A DNA stretch of 64,000 bases. Origin: JAAELZ01 sp965223465 (GTDB lineage: Bacteria; Pseudomonadota; Gammaproteobacteria; Arenicellales; Poriferihabitantaceae). Under the pieces are notes generated by a model. The model saw nothing but the letters and a program-made list of their open reading frames with translations, was not told the origin of the DNA and did no database searches. The stretch is from NCBI GenBank assembly GCA_965223465.1, contig OZ245025.1, forward strand, positions 1,116,001 to 1,180,000. The letters run 5' to 3'. Position numbers and translations under genes: made by a program. Below are positions 25,201 through 32,602 of this stretch, in pieces (positions within the stretch are counted from its first letter, which is position 1; each line of letters opens with the position of its first letter).

Positions 25201-25445
25201 ACCAGACTAGACTTGGCTCACTGATCGAGGCGATCATGAATATCATCATCGGGTTTAGCATTAACTTTATTGCCAACATGACATTCTTCCCCTTATTCGG
25301 GTGGGAGATCAGCACCAGCCAAAATATCGGCCTGGGCGCAATTTACACCATCATAAGCCTTATTCGCTCCTATCTGATCCGCAGATATTTCAACGCAAGA
25401 CTGCACGCAGCGGCGATGGCCATCGCTGGCGTAGAAAAGGAATAA
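25197..25445 (+). CDS. small membrane protein (DUF7220-like)
   Basis: An 82-residue protein starting MNQTRLGSLIEAIMNIIIGF with two membrane helices (FSINFIANMTFFPLFGW and IGLGAIYTIISLIRSYLI) and a basic tail. The TRLGSLIEA start and NxxxGFxINF pattern are widely found in phages of proteobacteria (DUF7220-like). Function unknown. ATGA overlap with the preceding membrane gene. Confidence 0.7.
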   Translation: MNQTRLGSLIEAIMNIIIGFSINFIANMTFFPLFGWEISTSQNIGLGAIYTIISLIRSYLIRRYFNARLHAAAMAIAGVEKE

Positions 25446-25449
25446 GTGA

Positions 25450-25539
25450 ATGAATAAGCCCCGCTCACGTACACGCTTGGCCACTACTCCCTTGCTTTGG
25501 TTATTTCATGCACCACAGAGGCCCATTATTTATGTGTGA
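25450..25539 (+). CDS. 29-residue peptide, possible leader
   Basis: A short frame (MNKPRSRTRLATTPLLWLFH at the start) with AAGGA eight bases before ATG. Its TGA overlaps the ATG of the next gene, which would couple the two. The last third lies in a 29-base sequence that recurs near 27091. It may be a translated leader rather than a functional protein. Confidence 0.35.
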   Translation: MNKPRSRTRLATTPLLWLFHAPQRPIIYV

Positions 25540-25744
25540 AACGCCTAAATACCACCTCATCGACCAGGGAAACAATCTTGCGCTGCAGCGCAACGATACC
25601 CCGGAAATCATCACCACCGGGACGACGCCCGCCGAACTCGTCTCCAAAATGGCACAAAGCGACGAATCGATGAACGCACACGAGGCAGCCAAACTGGTGA
25701 GAATATCTAAAACACTGCTAAAGGGCGCCAAAAATAATGCCTAG
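25532..25744 (+). CDS. small phage protein, unknown
   Basis: A 70-residue protein (MCETPKYHLIDQGNNLALQR) with a short beta domain and a helical end rich in Lys. I chose the ATG that follows CAGAGG and overlaps the stop of the 29-residue frame; an ATG 24 bases earlier has no site. It overlaps the next gene by 8 bases. Family unknown. Confidence 0.55.
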   Translation: MCETPKYHLIDQGNNLALQRNDTPEIITTGTTPAELVSKMAQSDESMNAHEAAKLVRISKTLLKGAKNNA

Positions 25745-26087
25745 AAACATGAGCTTTGCCATGACCACGGATCAAATCCGCGCACGAACCAAAACCGTGA
25801 CGCGCCGCTTTGGCTGGCGATTTCTTAAACCAGGAGATCAAGTGCGCGCGGTAGTCAAATCGATGGGCCTAAAAAAAGGCGAAAAAGTCCAGCCGCTGGC
25901 CATGCTGCGCATCGCATCGGTTAGCCTGGAACCACTCAACGCCATCACACCAGACGACGTCATAAAAGAAGGCTTCCCGGACTGGACCCCCGAGCAATTC
26001 GTCCAAATGCTGGTTGATCACTACAAGGTCGACCCAGGCGCAGAAATCAACCGCATCGAGTTTGAGTATTGTGGCGCCGATAGCTAG
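25737..26087 (+). CDS. ASCH-like (PUA-superfamily) phage protein
   Basis: A 116-residue protein with the style of ASCH-domain proteins of phages: MSFAMTTDQIRARTKTVTRR at the start, then WRFLKPGDQVRAVVKSMGLK and LAMLRIASVSLEPLN. The ASCH fold is related to RNA-binding PUA domains and some members act on modified nucleosides. Such small genes often stand next to a DNA methylase, as here. Activity cannot be deduced. Confidence 0.75.
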   Translation: MPRNMSFAMTTDQIRARTKTVTRRFGWRFLKPGDQVRAVVKSMGLKKGEKVQPLAMLRIASVSLEPLNAITPDDVIKEGFPDWTPEQFVQMLVDHYKVDPGAEINRIEFEYCGADS

Positions 26088-26108
26088 AAACAACCATGCA
26101 AGATCTGA

Positions 26109-26777
26109 ATGGGCTATCTAGGCGCAAAATCCGGTTCGGGCGTTTATCAGGCGATCATCAACCTGATGCCGCCACACAAAACCTATGTGGAGGCATTCCT
26201 TGGCTCTGGTGCTATTATGAAAGCCAAAGCCCCTGCCGAATTTAATATCGGGCTTGATAAGAACAGGGCCGCGATTATGGCATTTTCAAGCGATAACCCA
26301 GCCCTCACTTATCAACTAGCGGAAATGGACGCACTCGAATGGCTAGAGCAAACCGACCTTGACGAAAATACCCTGGTTTATTGCGACCCTCCCTATGTCC
26401 ACTCAACCCGCACATCAAACCAACGATACGATCACGAGCTAAGCGATGACGACCACGAGCGCTTATTAATCACACTCAAATCCCTCCAGTGCATGATTAT
26501 TTTATCCGGATACCGGAACCCGCTTTACGAGGAACAACTGGGCACCTGGTTTAGCCATGATTTTCAGGCCATGACCCGTGGCGGGGTCCGCACAGAAACC
26601 GTCTGGTGTAATTTCGAGCCATCGCAGGTGCACTATCACACCTACGCCGGCAAAAACTTCACAGATCGTCAACGAATTAAACGCAAGGCAGAACGATGGG
26701 CCAGCCGATACCAAAAACTACCTCCCGGCGAGCGCCAAGCAATACTAACCGCAATTTTATCCGCCGGTACCACATAG
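26109..26777 (+). CDS. DNA adenine methylase (D12 class)
   Basis: A 222-residue protein with motif I around YVEAFLGSGAI (residues 26-36) and the catalytic motif IV DPPY at 93-96, in the order of Dam-like N6-adenine methyltransferases (PF02086). It transfers methyl from SAM to adenine, probably protecting phage DNA or marking sites. It is the last gene of the early operon. The target specificity is not readable from sequence. The first repeat of the downstream array overlaps its stop codon. Confidence 0.9.
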   Translation: MGYLGAKSGSGVYQAIINLMPPHKTYVEAFLGSGAIMKAKAPAEFNIGLDKNRAAIMAFSSDNPALTYQLAEMDALEWLEQTDLDENTLVYCDPPYVHSTRTSNQRYDHELSDDDHERLLITLKSLQCMIILSGYRNPLYEEQLGTWFSHDFQAMTRGGVRTETVWCNFEPSQVHYHTYAGKNFTDRQRIKRKAERWASRYQKLPPGERQAILTAILSAGTT

Positions 26778-27007
26778 CCACAAACATCTATATCACCGGT
26801 AAAATAGCCATTTGCGTCTATGAGGACCGGCGCCGATAGACAAACCTATCTATAGGATCCGCTAAAGTAGTACTCCATAGCCACACCTGCCTATACCAGC
26901 TCAAGCTGCTGACATGGCCAAATCCATCTATAATGGCCACCCAGCCCTGGCGATCGCTTATAGACAGGGATATCTATTACCTGGTGGTATAGCCATCGCC
27001 ATCTAGC
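26774..27007. repeat. array of seven 19-base dyad repeats
   Basis: Seven copies of ATAGCCA-N5-ATCTATA start at 26774, 26804, 26836, 26877, 26914, 26960 and 26989. Each has seven conserved bases, exactly five variable bases, and seven conserved bases, at spacings of 29 to 46. The arms carry ATAG and CTAT, so each unit is an imperfect dyad. The half TCTATA also occurs in the repressor operators of this phage, but with a shorter spacer. This fills most of the 388-base gap after the methylase gene. Confidence 0.85.
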
Positions 27008-27090
27008 CTGCAGAACGCCATGTTTACAGCAATTACGCAGAAAAAACGGGCTTCTCAGACGCACCAATCAACCCTACGCCCACCAAACTT

Positions 27091-27160
27091 GTATTTCATG
27101 CACGACAAAGGCCCAATATGAACGGGCAATCAAACACAATCTAGCCCGTTTCTTAATTTT
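27091..27160 (+). other. short recurring sequence plus terminator-like hairpin
   Basis: Bases 27091-27119 match 25501-25529 at 25 of 29 positions. Immediately after, AACGGGC (27121-27127) pairs with GCCCGTT (27144-27150) over a 16-base loop and is followed by TTTCTTAATTTT, a plausible terminator for the early operon. A 33-codon frame (27020-27121) ends in the recurring sequence and may be the remnant of a gene. Confidence 0.45.
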
Positions 27161-27165
27161 AAGAA

Positions 27166-27774
27166 CTAATCAGACTCCGCTAATTGTTTAAACTCACTTA
27201 CAGACGTCTCATGCAGCACATGTAGCACAAAAATTGTCTGCTGGATATCGATGTAGTCTGCGTCCTTTTCATAGATATAGCGCCAATCTACGAATGCATC
27301 ATTGATACCTTTCAAGTGTGCTCTGAATAACATCTTTTGATCAACATCGTAATTTACTCTCAGCTGTTTGCTGGTTTTATTTATTTTATCTTTCGTCCTA
27401 TTATCCAATGCCTTGAACAGTACGGTTAATATGTGTGATTGAGTGACCTCACCATAAATCGACTGGAGGCATTTAAGGTACATTTCAGCACTGAATGCTG
27501 CGTTCACCACAAAAGGGACAATCCCCAGCGGATTCCTCGGATGCGTCGCTAAATCTGTTTTATAAATACGCAAAGCCACATGGGAAAACGATTCGGCTTG
27601 GCGATATATTGATTCTGGTTTCGTGGTTTCACGCCACAGACCTTTCGATTTCAAGAGTGCTTGCGCTAACTTTGTCTCTTTTTTTGGGTCATCTACTTTT
27701 TCGACGTACCCTACCGGCTTATCGTTATAAAAAATTGTTCTCATGCCTTTCGGCGGCTTGACATCAATGGCCAT
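27166..27774 (-). CDS. HEPN-like protein, possible phage-defence or toxin-type gene
   Basis: A 202-residue protein. After an N-terminal basic part, residues 60 to 180 are helical with SFSHVALRIYKTDL, FVVNAAFSAEMYLKCLQ and DAFVDWRYIYEK. That is the pattern of HEPN proteins near nucleotidyltransferase, AbiU or RiPP loci. The classical RxxxxH ribonuclease motif is not evident, so it may be a non-catalytic HEPN. Orientation is opposite to the early operon, and codon use is AT-richer than the phage core. A role in exclusion of other phages is a guess from location beside the integrase. Confidence 0.5.
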   Translation of the reverse strand: MAIDVKPPKGMRTIFYNDKPVGYVEKVDDPKKETKLAQALLKSKGLWRETTKPESIYRQAESFSHVALRIYKTDLATHPRNPLGIVPFVVNAAFSAEMYLKCLQSIYGEVTQSHILTVLFKALDNRTKDKINKTSKQLRVNYDVDQKMLFRAHLKGINDAFVDWRYIYEKDADYIDIQQTIFVLHVLHETSVSEFKQLAESD

Positions 27775-27840
27775 TCAATAAATCTAACTCGTCCTGAAAA
27801 ACAGCAATTATTATATACCCGTATCCAAATTAAGGGCTAC

Positions 27841-28070
27841 TCACAACCTCAACCCCCCAATCCGCTGATCGACAAACCCGTCTGACAGATGCGCATATTG
27901 CTCCGTCACCGCAATCGTCGAATGCCCCATAACCTGCTGAACCGCCCTGAGCTCGACCCCCTGCATCACCAAATGGCTCGCGAACGTATGCCGCAGCCAA
28001 TGCATCAAACCGGACAAACCAGCGCGTTGTAAACTGACTTTACACGCCCGACTGATTGATTGAGTGTGAC
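27841..28070 (-). pseudogene. integrase 3' end fragment
   Basis: The frame gives the last 73 residues of a tyrosine integrase closely similar to the intact one at 29265: SISRACKVSLQRAGL, the catalytic HWLRH, GHSTIAVTEQYAHLSDG and a stop at the same place. The match starts abruptly near 28070 with no N-terminal part. Several silent and a few replacement differences show it is not a fresh copy. It marks the edge of a 1.2-kb cargo block. Confidence 0.9.
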
Positions 28071-28092
28071 GATTCAGCCACCCTTTTTATAC

Positions 28093-28554
28093 TCACCTCA
28101 ATGACTTAAATCCCCATCCTCCTAAAAACCCCGCACCGAAAGTTGCGAAATAAATTATAACCTCCTTAAATAACGCTGGATCATCTCTTCCAACAACAAG
28201 ATAAAGTACAAAGAAAGCGATGATGGCCAATACCGTATAGGCCATGTTGTACCTTCGCTCACCAGTAATTAATTCATGATGCCTATCTGATTCTTTATCA
28301 TCACACTCAATAATTTTATCGATATGCTCTGGAGTTATTTTTGCTGCCAACGGGTTTGGCATTCTCCCTTGTAGACCAACTGTAAGCTGCGTCGAAACCA
28401 TTTTGCGCACCGGCTCAGGCAACGATTCTAAAATATCTTCTGGAATAACACTTTCTATAGTTTCACTTTTACCATCTGACCTGGCATCAGCCTCAGAGGG
28501 GAGGTCGTCTCCCTTTATTTCGCTCTTTTCCTCTATTTTTTTATCGTCGTCCAT
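28093..28554 (-). CDS. two-helix membrane protein with polar N-terminus (DUF2335-like)
   Basis: A 153-residue protein. The first 60 residues are acidic and unstructured. Residues 60 to 100 (LPEPVRKMVSTQLTVGLQG, HIDKIIECDDKESDRHHEL) resemble DUF2335. Two membrane helices at the end (YTVLAIIAFFVLYLVVG and VIIYFATFGAGFLGGWGF) would place the long N-terminus in the cytoplasm. It overlaps the gene before it by 14 bases. Membrane proteins with a soluble sensor part are common effectors in abortive infection, but this is only a possibility here. Confidence 0.55.
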   Translation of the reverse strand: MDDDKKIEEKSEIKGDDLPSEADARSDGKSETIESVIPEDILESLPEPVRKMVSTQLTVGLQGRMPNPLAAKITPEHIDKIIECDDKESDRHHELITGERRYNMAYTVLAIIAFFVLYLVVGRDDPALFKEVIIYFATFGAGFLGGWGFKSLR

Positions 28555-28876
28555 GAGAAAAAGACAATAGCATATTATTGAAAGTATGCTCTATTTTCTC
28601 GTTTAATAGCAAGTCTACTCTAGCCTCAATATAGTTCGAAAAAACAAATGCTATTATTTTTGCAAATTCTTCGTCATCTAAGACGTTCTCACCTTTCAAG
28701 CGAATTAGCTCAGATGATATTTCTCTAATTTCATTAAACTGAGCAGAAGTCGACGCATGGTTATGCACGGTCAGCGCTTTGCTCAAATCAGCCCAGGAAT
28801 TTCCCAGGTGATCCTTATCTTTTTTTAGATCACTATCTTTAAATAGGCCGTACAACGCTGGATTGTTCATGACCAC
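28541..28876 (-). CDS. cargo protein, unknown
   Basis: A 111-residue helical protein (LGNSWADLSKALTVHNHAST, ISSELIRLKGENVLDDEEF) in an AT-rich segment, overlapping the following membrane-protein gene by 14 bases, so they are coupled. The run FAKIIAFVFSNYIEARVDLL suggests a helical bundle. No family recognised. The start ATG is three codons before a second Met. Confidence 0.5.
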   Translation of the reverse strand: MVMNNPALYGLFKDSDLKKDKDHLGNSWADLSKALTVHNHASTSAQFNEIREISSELIRLKGENVLDDEEFAKIIAFVFSNYIEARVDLLLNEKIEHTFNNMLLSFSHGRR

Positions 28877-28903
28877 CTCTTTTTTACTGTTTTACTTACT
28901 ATA

Positions 28904-29080
28904 TTAGACCGCAGCTTGTCCAAAAAGTGCTTGTACACTAGCTGATCCACCAACCTTTCCAGATTGAATACGGCCTGACTTTTTGTTATTAGAAATTGCA
29001 CTTATAGCTATCCTAGCAACCGTTACAGCATAACCGTTAGCATCAGCTAGATGCTTCTGGCCTTGCACGCCTTTTGGCAT
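28904..29080 (-). CDS. small basic protein, possibly a truncated DNA/RNA-binding type
   Basis: A 58-residue protein beginning MPKGVQGQKHLADANGYAVT with VARIAISAISNNKKSGRIQS and GKVGGSASVQALF. The NAxxVARIAxGE pattern is that of small basic proteins found near mobile elements, here without the usual C-terminal repeat. GAGGGG lies before the ATG. A longer start 48 bases upstream adds a hydrophobic stretch but has no site. Possible regulator of the two genes after it. Confidence 0.45.
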   Translation of the reverse strand: MPKGVQGQKHLADANGYAVTVARIAISAISNNKKSGRIQSGKVGGSASVQALFGQAAV

Positions 29081-29264
29081 TTTTTCGCCCCTCTTAGTTA
29101 TGTAGTAACCACAAAATATATTAAACACATGATATGTGTCTTATATCGGATATGTCAAGTATACTTTACATTGCGTTAATAATGCTCATTACCGTTTTAC
29201 TCATTGAACTGTACACAAAACCTTACCCCTACCACTCCGTACCATGCAGCCAATACTGTTGCAC

Positions 29265-30248
29265 TCACAATATTAACCCCCCGATCCGTTGATCAACAAA
29301 CCCATCTGACAGGTGTGCATATTGCTCCGTCACCGCAATCGTTGAATGCCCCATCACCTGCTGAACCGCCCGCAGCTCAACCCCTTGCATCACTAAATGG
29401 CTGGCGAACGTATGCCGCAGCCAGTGCAGTGAACCAGGTAAACCAGCACGCTGTAAACTCACCTTGCACGCTCGGCTGATCGAATCCTTGTGATAACGAT
29501 CGACAAAAAACGTATCACTGCGACCCGATGTTAATACATCGATCGCCCGCTTTGATCCATCCGTGTATGGCACTAGCCGCCACTTGCCCGACTTAGTCCG
29601 CCCATGCTCGCGCGAAACCACATGAATCCCGTTATCACGCAGATCATCCTGCCGCAAATTAATCAGCTCCGCCCTGCGCAGCCCGGTATTCGCTAAAAAC
29701 CGCCACATTGCAGCATGATCTGGCGCCACACAGGCCGCATACAGCCGGTTTAACTCGTCGATGCTGTAGTAGGGTGGCGCTGCGCTGGTTAATACCTTGG
29801 GCGCCTTTAAGGCCGCCAATGGATTGCGATTCAGCATTCCCCATTCGATTGCTTTATTTAACACAGCCTTTAGTGTTCGAACCTCCTTTTGCACCGTCCC
29901 CGGCGCCGCCACCTTTAATCGATCGATTTTATACTGCTCGGCGGCTTCCAGCGTCAAAGCACCGATGGGTGTACTCCCAAAAACAGGCACCAGGTAGGTA
30001 TTCAGCATCTGCCGCACCCTTTTATTTGATGCAGGATACTCCCACTTTCGCCAATCCAAATATTTATCAACCAGCACCCCAAACACCACCCCAGCGGCCG
30101 CGGGCCTGTTTTTACGCAATTCAAAGCTATTTTTGGCCGCTGTGGCCTCCTGCTTTGATATTACTCCCAGCGATTTCGTTTTCACGCACCCTGTCGCGTC
30201 ACGATAACGCAGATATGCCCGCTTATTTCGCCATGTTATCCAGGCCAT
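29265..30248 (-). CDS. int: phage tyrosine integrase
   Basis: A 327-residue tyrosine recombinase. The N-terminal half has an arm-binding domain and a SAM-like core-binding domain (FGVLVDKYLDWRKWEYPASN, AAPGTVQKEVRTLKAVLNK). The catalytic domain shows Arg191 in TGLRRAEL, the Lys near 219-222, HWLRH with His275 and Arg278, His301 in MGHS and Tyr310 in EQYAHLS. It inserts and excises the prophage at the tRNA-Glu gene next to it. The 3' 230 bases recur as a broken copy at 27841. Confidence 0.97.
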   Translation of the reverse strand: MAWITWRNKRAYLRYRDATGCVKTKSLGVISKQEATAAKNSFELRKNRPAAAGVVFGVLVDKYLDWRKWEYPASNKRVRQMLNTYLVPVFGSTPIGALTLEAAEQYKIDRLKVAAPGTVQKEVRTLKAVLNKAIEWGMLNRNPLAALKAPKVLTSAAPPYYSIDELNRLYAACVAPDHAAMWRFLANTGLRRAELINLRQDDLRDNGIHVVSREHGRTKSGKWRLVPYTDGSKRAIDVLTSGRSDTFFVDRYHKDSISRACKVSLQRAGLPGSLHWLRHTFASHLVMQGVELRAVQQVMGHSTIAVTEQYAHLSDGFVDQRIGGLIL

Positions 30249-30283
30249 GATTCCCCTGCTTCGATGTCTTTATAATTGAAAAG

Positions 30284-30303
30284 TGTGTAGCATTTGTGTA
30301 GCA
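30284..30303. other. integrase arm-type site candidates
   Basis: Two direct copies of TGTGTAGCA (30284-30292, 30295-30303) and a related CCATAGCAC just after lie between the integrase gene and the tRNA. This is the usual position of arm sites in attL. Binding is inferred. Confidence 0.5.
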
Positions 30304-30354
30304 CACCATAGCACATTATCCCACTATATGCCAAATTCCGACAAATCATAGACA

Positions 30355-30382
30355 ATAAAAAAGCCCGCCGAAGCGAGCTATC
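30355..30382 (-). terminator. rho-independent terminator after the tRNA genes
   Basis: On the minus strand GCTCGC, TTCG, GCGGGC followed by a run of six T. It lies about 25 bases beyond tRNA-Glu on the phage side of the likely crossover, so the phage would supply the terminator for the tRNA transcript. Confidence 0.88.
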
Positions 30383-30407
30383 TTATTGATTTACTTATAA
30401 TAATAAG

Positions 30408-30484
30408 TGGCGTCCCCAAGGGGATTCGAACCCCTGTCGTCGCCGTGAAAGGGCGATGTCCTAGGCCGACTAGACGATGGGGAC
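30408..30484 (-). tRNA. tRNA-Glu (anticodon TTC), likely prophage attB/attL
   Basis: The reverse complement folds as a full 77-base tRNA: acceptor GTCCCCA/TGGGGAC, anticodon loop CTTTCAC with TTC, T arm GGGGT/TTCGAAT and encoded CCA. The prophage integrase starts about 160 bases beyond its 3' end, so the crossover probably lies in the 3' half of this gene. The other att copy should lie left of the window. Confidence 0.97.
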
Positions 30485-30561
30485 GCAGTCGTGAGCGAGT
30501 CTAGGTCCTCGCGTTCTTTTGAATTGCCATTTTCTTGCTGAGTAAAGCTCAACATATGAAA

Positions 30562-30637
30562 TGGTGGAGCCAGGCGGGTTCGAACCGCCGACCTCAACAC
30601 TGCCAGTGTTGCGCTCTCCCAGCTGAGCTATGGCCCC
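30562..30637 (-). tRNA. tRNA-Ala (anticodon GGC)
   Basis: A 76-base tRNA on the minus strand with anticodon loop CTGGCAG (GGC), an encoded CCA and, in the acceptor stem GGGGCCA/TGGCTCC, the G3-U70 pair that identifies alanine tRNAs. It is upstream of tRNA-Glu on the same strand, so both may share a transcript with gltX. Confidence 0.97.
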
Positions 30638-30730
30638 CTAAAAGAGGCCGCGTACTTTAAGGTTTGGTGCCCCAATGGTCAAGCCAAAAAATCGACAATT
30701 TTGAATATATTTAGGCCTTGGAAAATGGGC

Positions 30731-32140
30731 TTACGCAGCTTCCATTCGCGCCTGAATAAACTCAATTGCTTTGTCAATTCTTGCCAATGTACGCGATTTA
30801 CCCACATGGGCTAAAGTAATATCAATTGAGGGGGTCGCAGCCGTCCCCGAAACCGCCACTCGTAGCGGTTGTGCCAGCTTGACGATTTTGATTTCATTCT
30901 CTTCAAGTAACTTTTCAATTTCTTTGCCTATTTGATTGATTTCCCAGCTAGAAATATTGCTAAAAGAGCGCTTTGCGGCCTGCATTAACTCCAGCGCAAC
31001 CGGACGCAAATGTTTCTTCGCTGCATCGGGGTCAAATTCTATTTCTTCCTGAAATAGATACAGTGATTTATCCGCCATTTCTTCCAGTGTTTGCACTCGA
31101 TCTCGCATCATTTCGACTACGTTTTCCAATGGCGGTGCGCTAGTAAAATCAGCTCCCCGTGCTTCAAGTCGCGGACGCACGTTGTCGGCCAAACGCTGAA
31201 TATCTGCTTGCTTGATGTAGTGCTGGTTTAACCACAATAGTTTCTCTGGATTAAAGGTTGAAGGTGCTTTGTTCACATCGTTAATATCAAACGCGGCGAT
31301 CATTTCCTTGATCGAGAAAATTTCCTGATCCTCAAACGACCATCCCAGACGCACCAAATAGTTTAGTAAAGCTTCGGGCAACACCCCCATTTTTTCATAT
31401 TCCAACACACTAACGGCACCATGGCGTTTGGATAAACGTTTGCCGTCCTCGCCCAATATCATCGGCACATGCGCATACGCTGGCAATGGCGCACCAAGTG
31501 CCCGTAATATATTGATTTGCCTTGGCGTATTGTTAATATGATCATCGCCCCGAATAACGTGGCTGATCTTCATATCAAGATCATCGACAACCACGGTTAG
31601 ATTGTAAGTCGGAGTACCATCCGGCCTGGCGATGATGAGGTCATCCAACTCTTTGTTAGCCACCACCACCCGGCCACGCACCATATCGTCAATGATTACG
31701 GCACCTTCATTCGGATTTTTAAAGCGAATTACCGCATCTTCTGAAGCGGGTAAATTTAGATCACGACAAGTTTGATCATAACGGGGTTTATCACCGCGCG
31801 CCATCTGCGCCGCACGCATTTGTTCCAACCTGTCCTTACCACAGGTACAATAGTACGCATCACCCTGCTCCAACAGTTGTCGAATGATTTGTGCGTAGCG
31901 ATCAAAGCGCTCGGTTTGATAATAGGGGCCCTCATCCCAATCCAGACCCAACCAACGCATTCCTTCCAGAATAACTTCCACCGCTTCCTGGGTCGAGCGC
32001 TCTCGATCAGTATCTTCGATACGCAATATCATTTTGCCCTGATGTTTGCGCGTGTATAACCAATTAAACAATGCGGTACGCGCGCCGCCAATGTGCAAAT
32101 AGCCCGTGGGGCTGGGAGGAAACCGAGTGATGATATTCAT
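30731..32140 (-). CDS. gltX: glutamyl-tRNA synthetase
   Basis: A 469-residue class I synthetase. It has an N-terminal RFPPSPTGYLHIGGA (HIGH motif), the Cys-rich CTCGK insert near 100, KRLSKRHGAVS (KMSKS motif) near 240 and a helical anticodon-binding C-terminal half. It charges tRNA-Glu with glutamate. The downstream tRNA-Ala and tRNA-Glu genes are on the same strand. Length is normal for bacterial GltX. Confidence 0.98.
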   Translation of the reverse strand: MNIITRFPPSPTGYLHIGGARTALFNWLYTRKHQGKMILRIEDTDRERSTQEAVEVILEGMRWLGLDWDEGPYYQTERFDRYAQIIRQLLEQGDAYYCTCGKDRLEQMRAAQMARGDKPRYDQTCRDLNLPASEDAVIRFKNPNEGAVIIDDMVRGRVVVANKELDDLIIARPDGTPTYNLTVVVDDLDMKISHVIRGDDHINNTPRQINILRALGAPLPAYAHVPMILGEDGKRLSKRHGAVSVLEYEKMGVLPEALLNYLVRLGWSFEDQEIFSIKEMIAAFDINDVNKAPSTFNPEKLLWLNQHYIKQADIQRLADNVRPRLEARGADFTSAPPLENVVEMMRDRVQTLEEMADKSLYLFQEEIEFDPDAAKKHLRPVALELMQAAKRSFSNISSWEINQIGKEIEKLLEENEIKIVKLAQPLRVAVSGTAATPSIDITLAHVGKSRTLARIDKAIEFIQARMEAA

Positions 32141-32268
32141 GGGCGCAGAAAAAGCCTGATCTATACAAGGCGCCGATTTTAATGTATCTCAAGTAATACA
32201 ACAGCGTCTTTATTGGAAAATTAGCTTTTTCTGATATAATGCCTGAATCGGTCTAATACCTTAAAGAT

Positions 32269-32601
32269 ATGTCTCTGGATCAATCACATACCGGCTGTGC
32301 GGAAAGCGAGCCTTTTGCCTTGCAGGTGTTAGGTGATGATATGGCACCTGAGTTTCCGGATGGCTGCATCATTATTGGTGAACCCAACGCAGTGGCTGTC
32401 GATGGCTGTTATGTAATTGCGCGTCACGACGGCGAGTATATATTTCGCCAGCTGAATATTGACGCCAACACCAATCAATGGACGCTAAGTGCGCTAAAAG
32501 AAGGCTTACCTACCATTACTATCTCTGGCCGCGATGCGGTACGAGCACGGGTAGTGCAAAAAACCATGGGCCGGAGAAAAACCCGCAAATTTTACGTATA
32601 A
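32269..32601 (+). CDS. stand-alone LexA/CI-type S24 domain, catalytically dead
   Basis: A 110-residue protein built only of the S24 peptidase-like C-terminal domain: FALQVLGDDMAPEFPDGCII, then VDGCYVIARHDGEYIFRQL. In active LexA-type proteins the catalytic Ser is in GDSM and the Lys follows about 35 residues later. Here the Ser is Asp (GDDM) and the Lys position is Arg, so self-cleavage is not possible. No DNA-binding domain is present. It diverges from gltX. It may bind another protein or a ligand. Confidence 0.8.
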   Translation: MSLDQSHTGCAESEPFALQVLGDDMAPEFPDGCIIIGEPNAVAVDGCYVIARHDGEYIFRQLNIDANTNQWTLSALKEGLPTITISGRDAVRARVVQKTMGRRKTRKFYV

Positions 32602-32602
32602 A

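Noticed and set aside
24910..25445. Holin pair
   Set aside because: The two small membrane proteins lie in the early operon with no endolysin or spanin nearby.
26774..27007. CRISPR-like array
   Set aside because: Units are only 19 bases with variable centres, uneven spacing and no cas genes.
27166..27774. Toxin-antitoxin pair with a HEPN toxin
   Set aside because: No nucleotidyltransferase or antitoxin-size partner overlaps the gene, and the RxxxxH motif is not evident.
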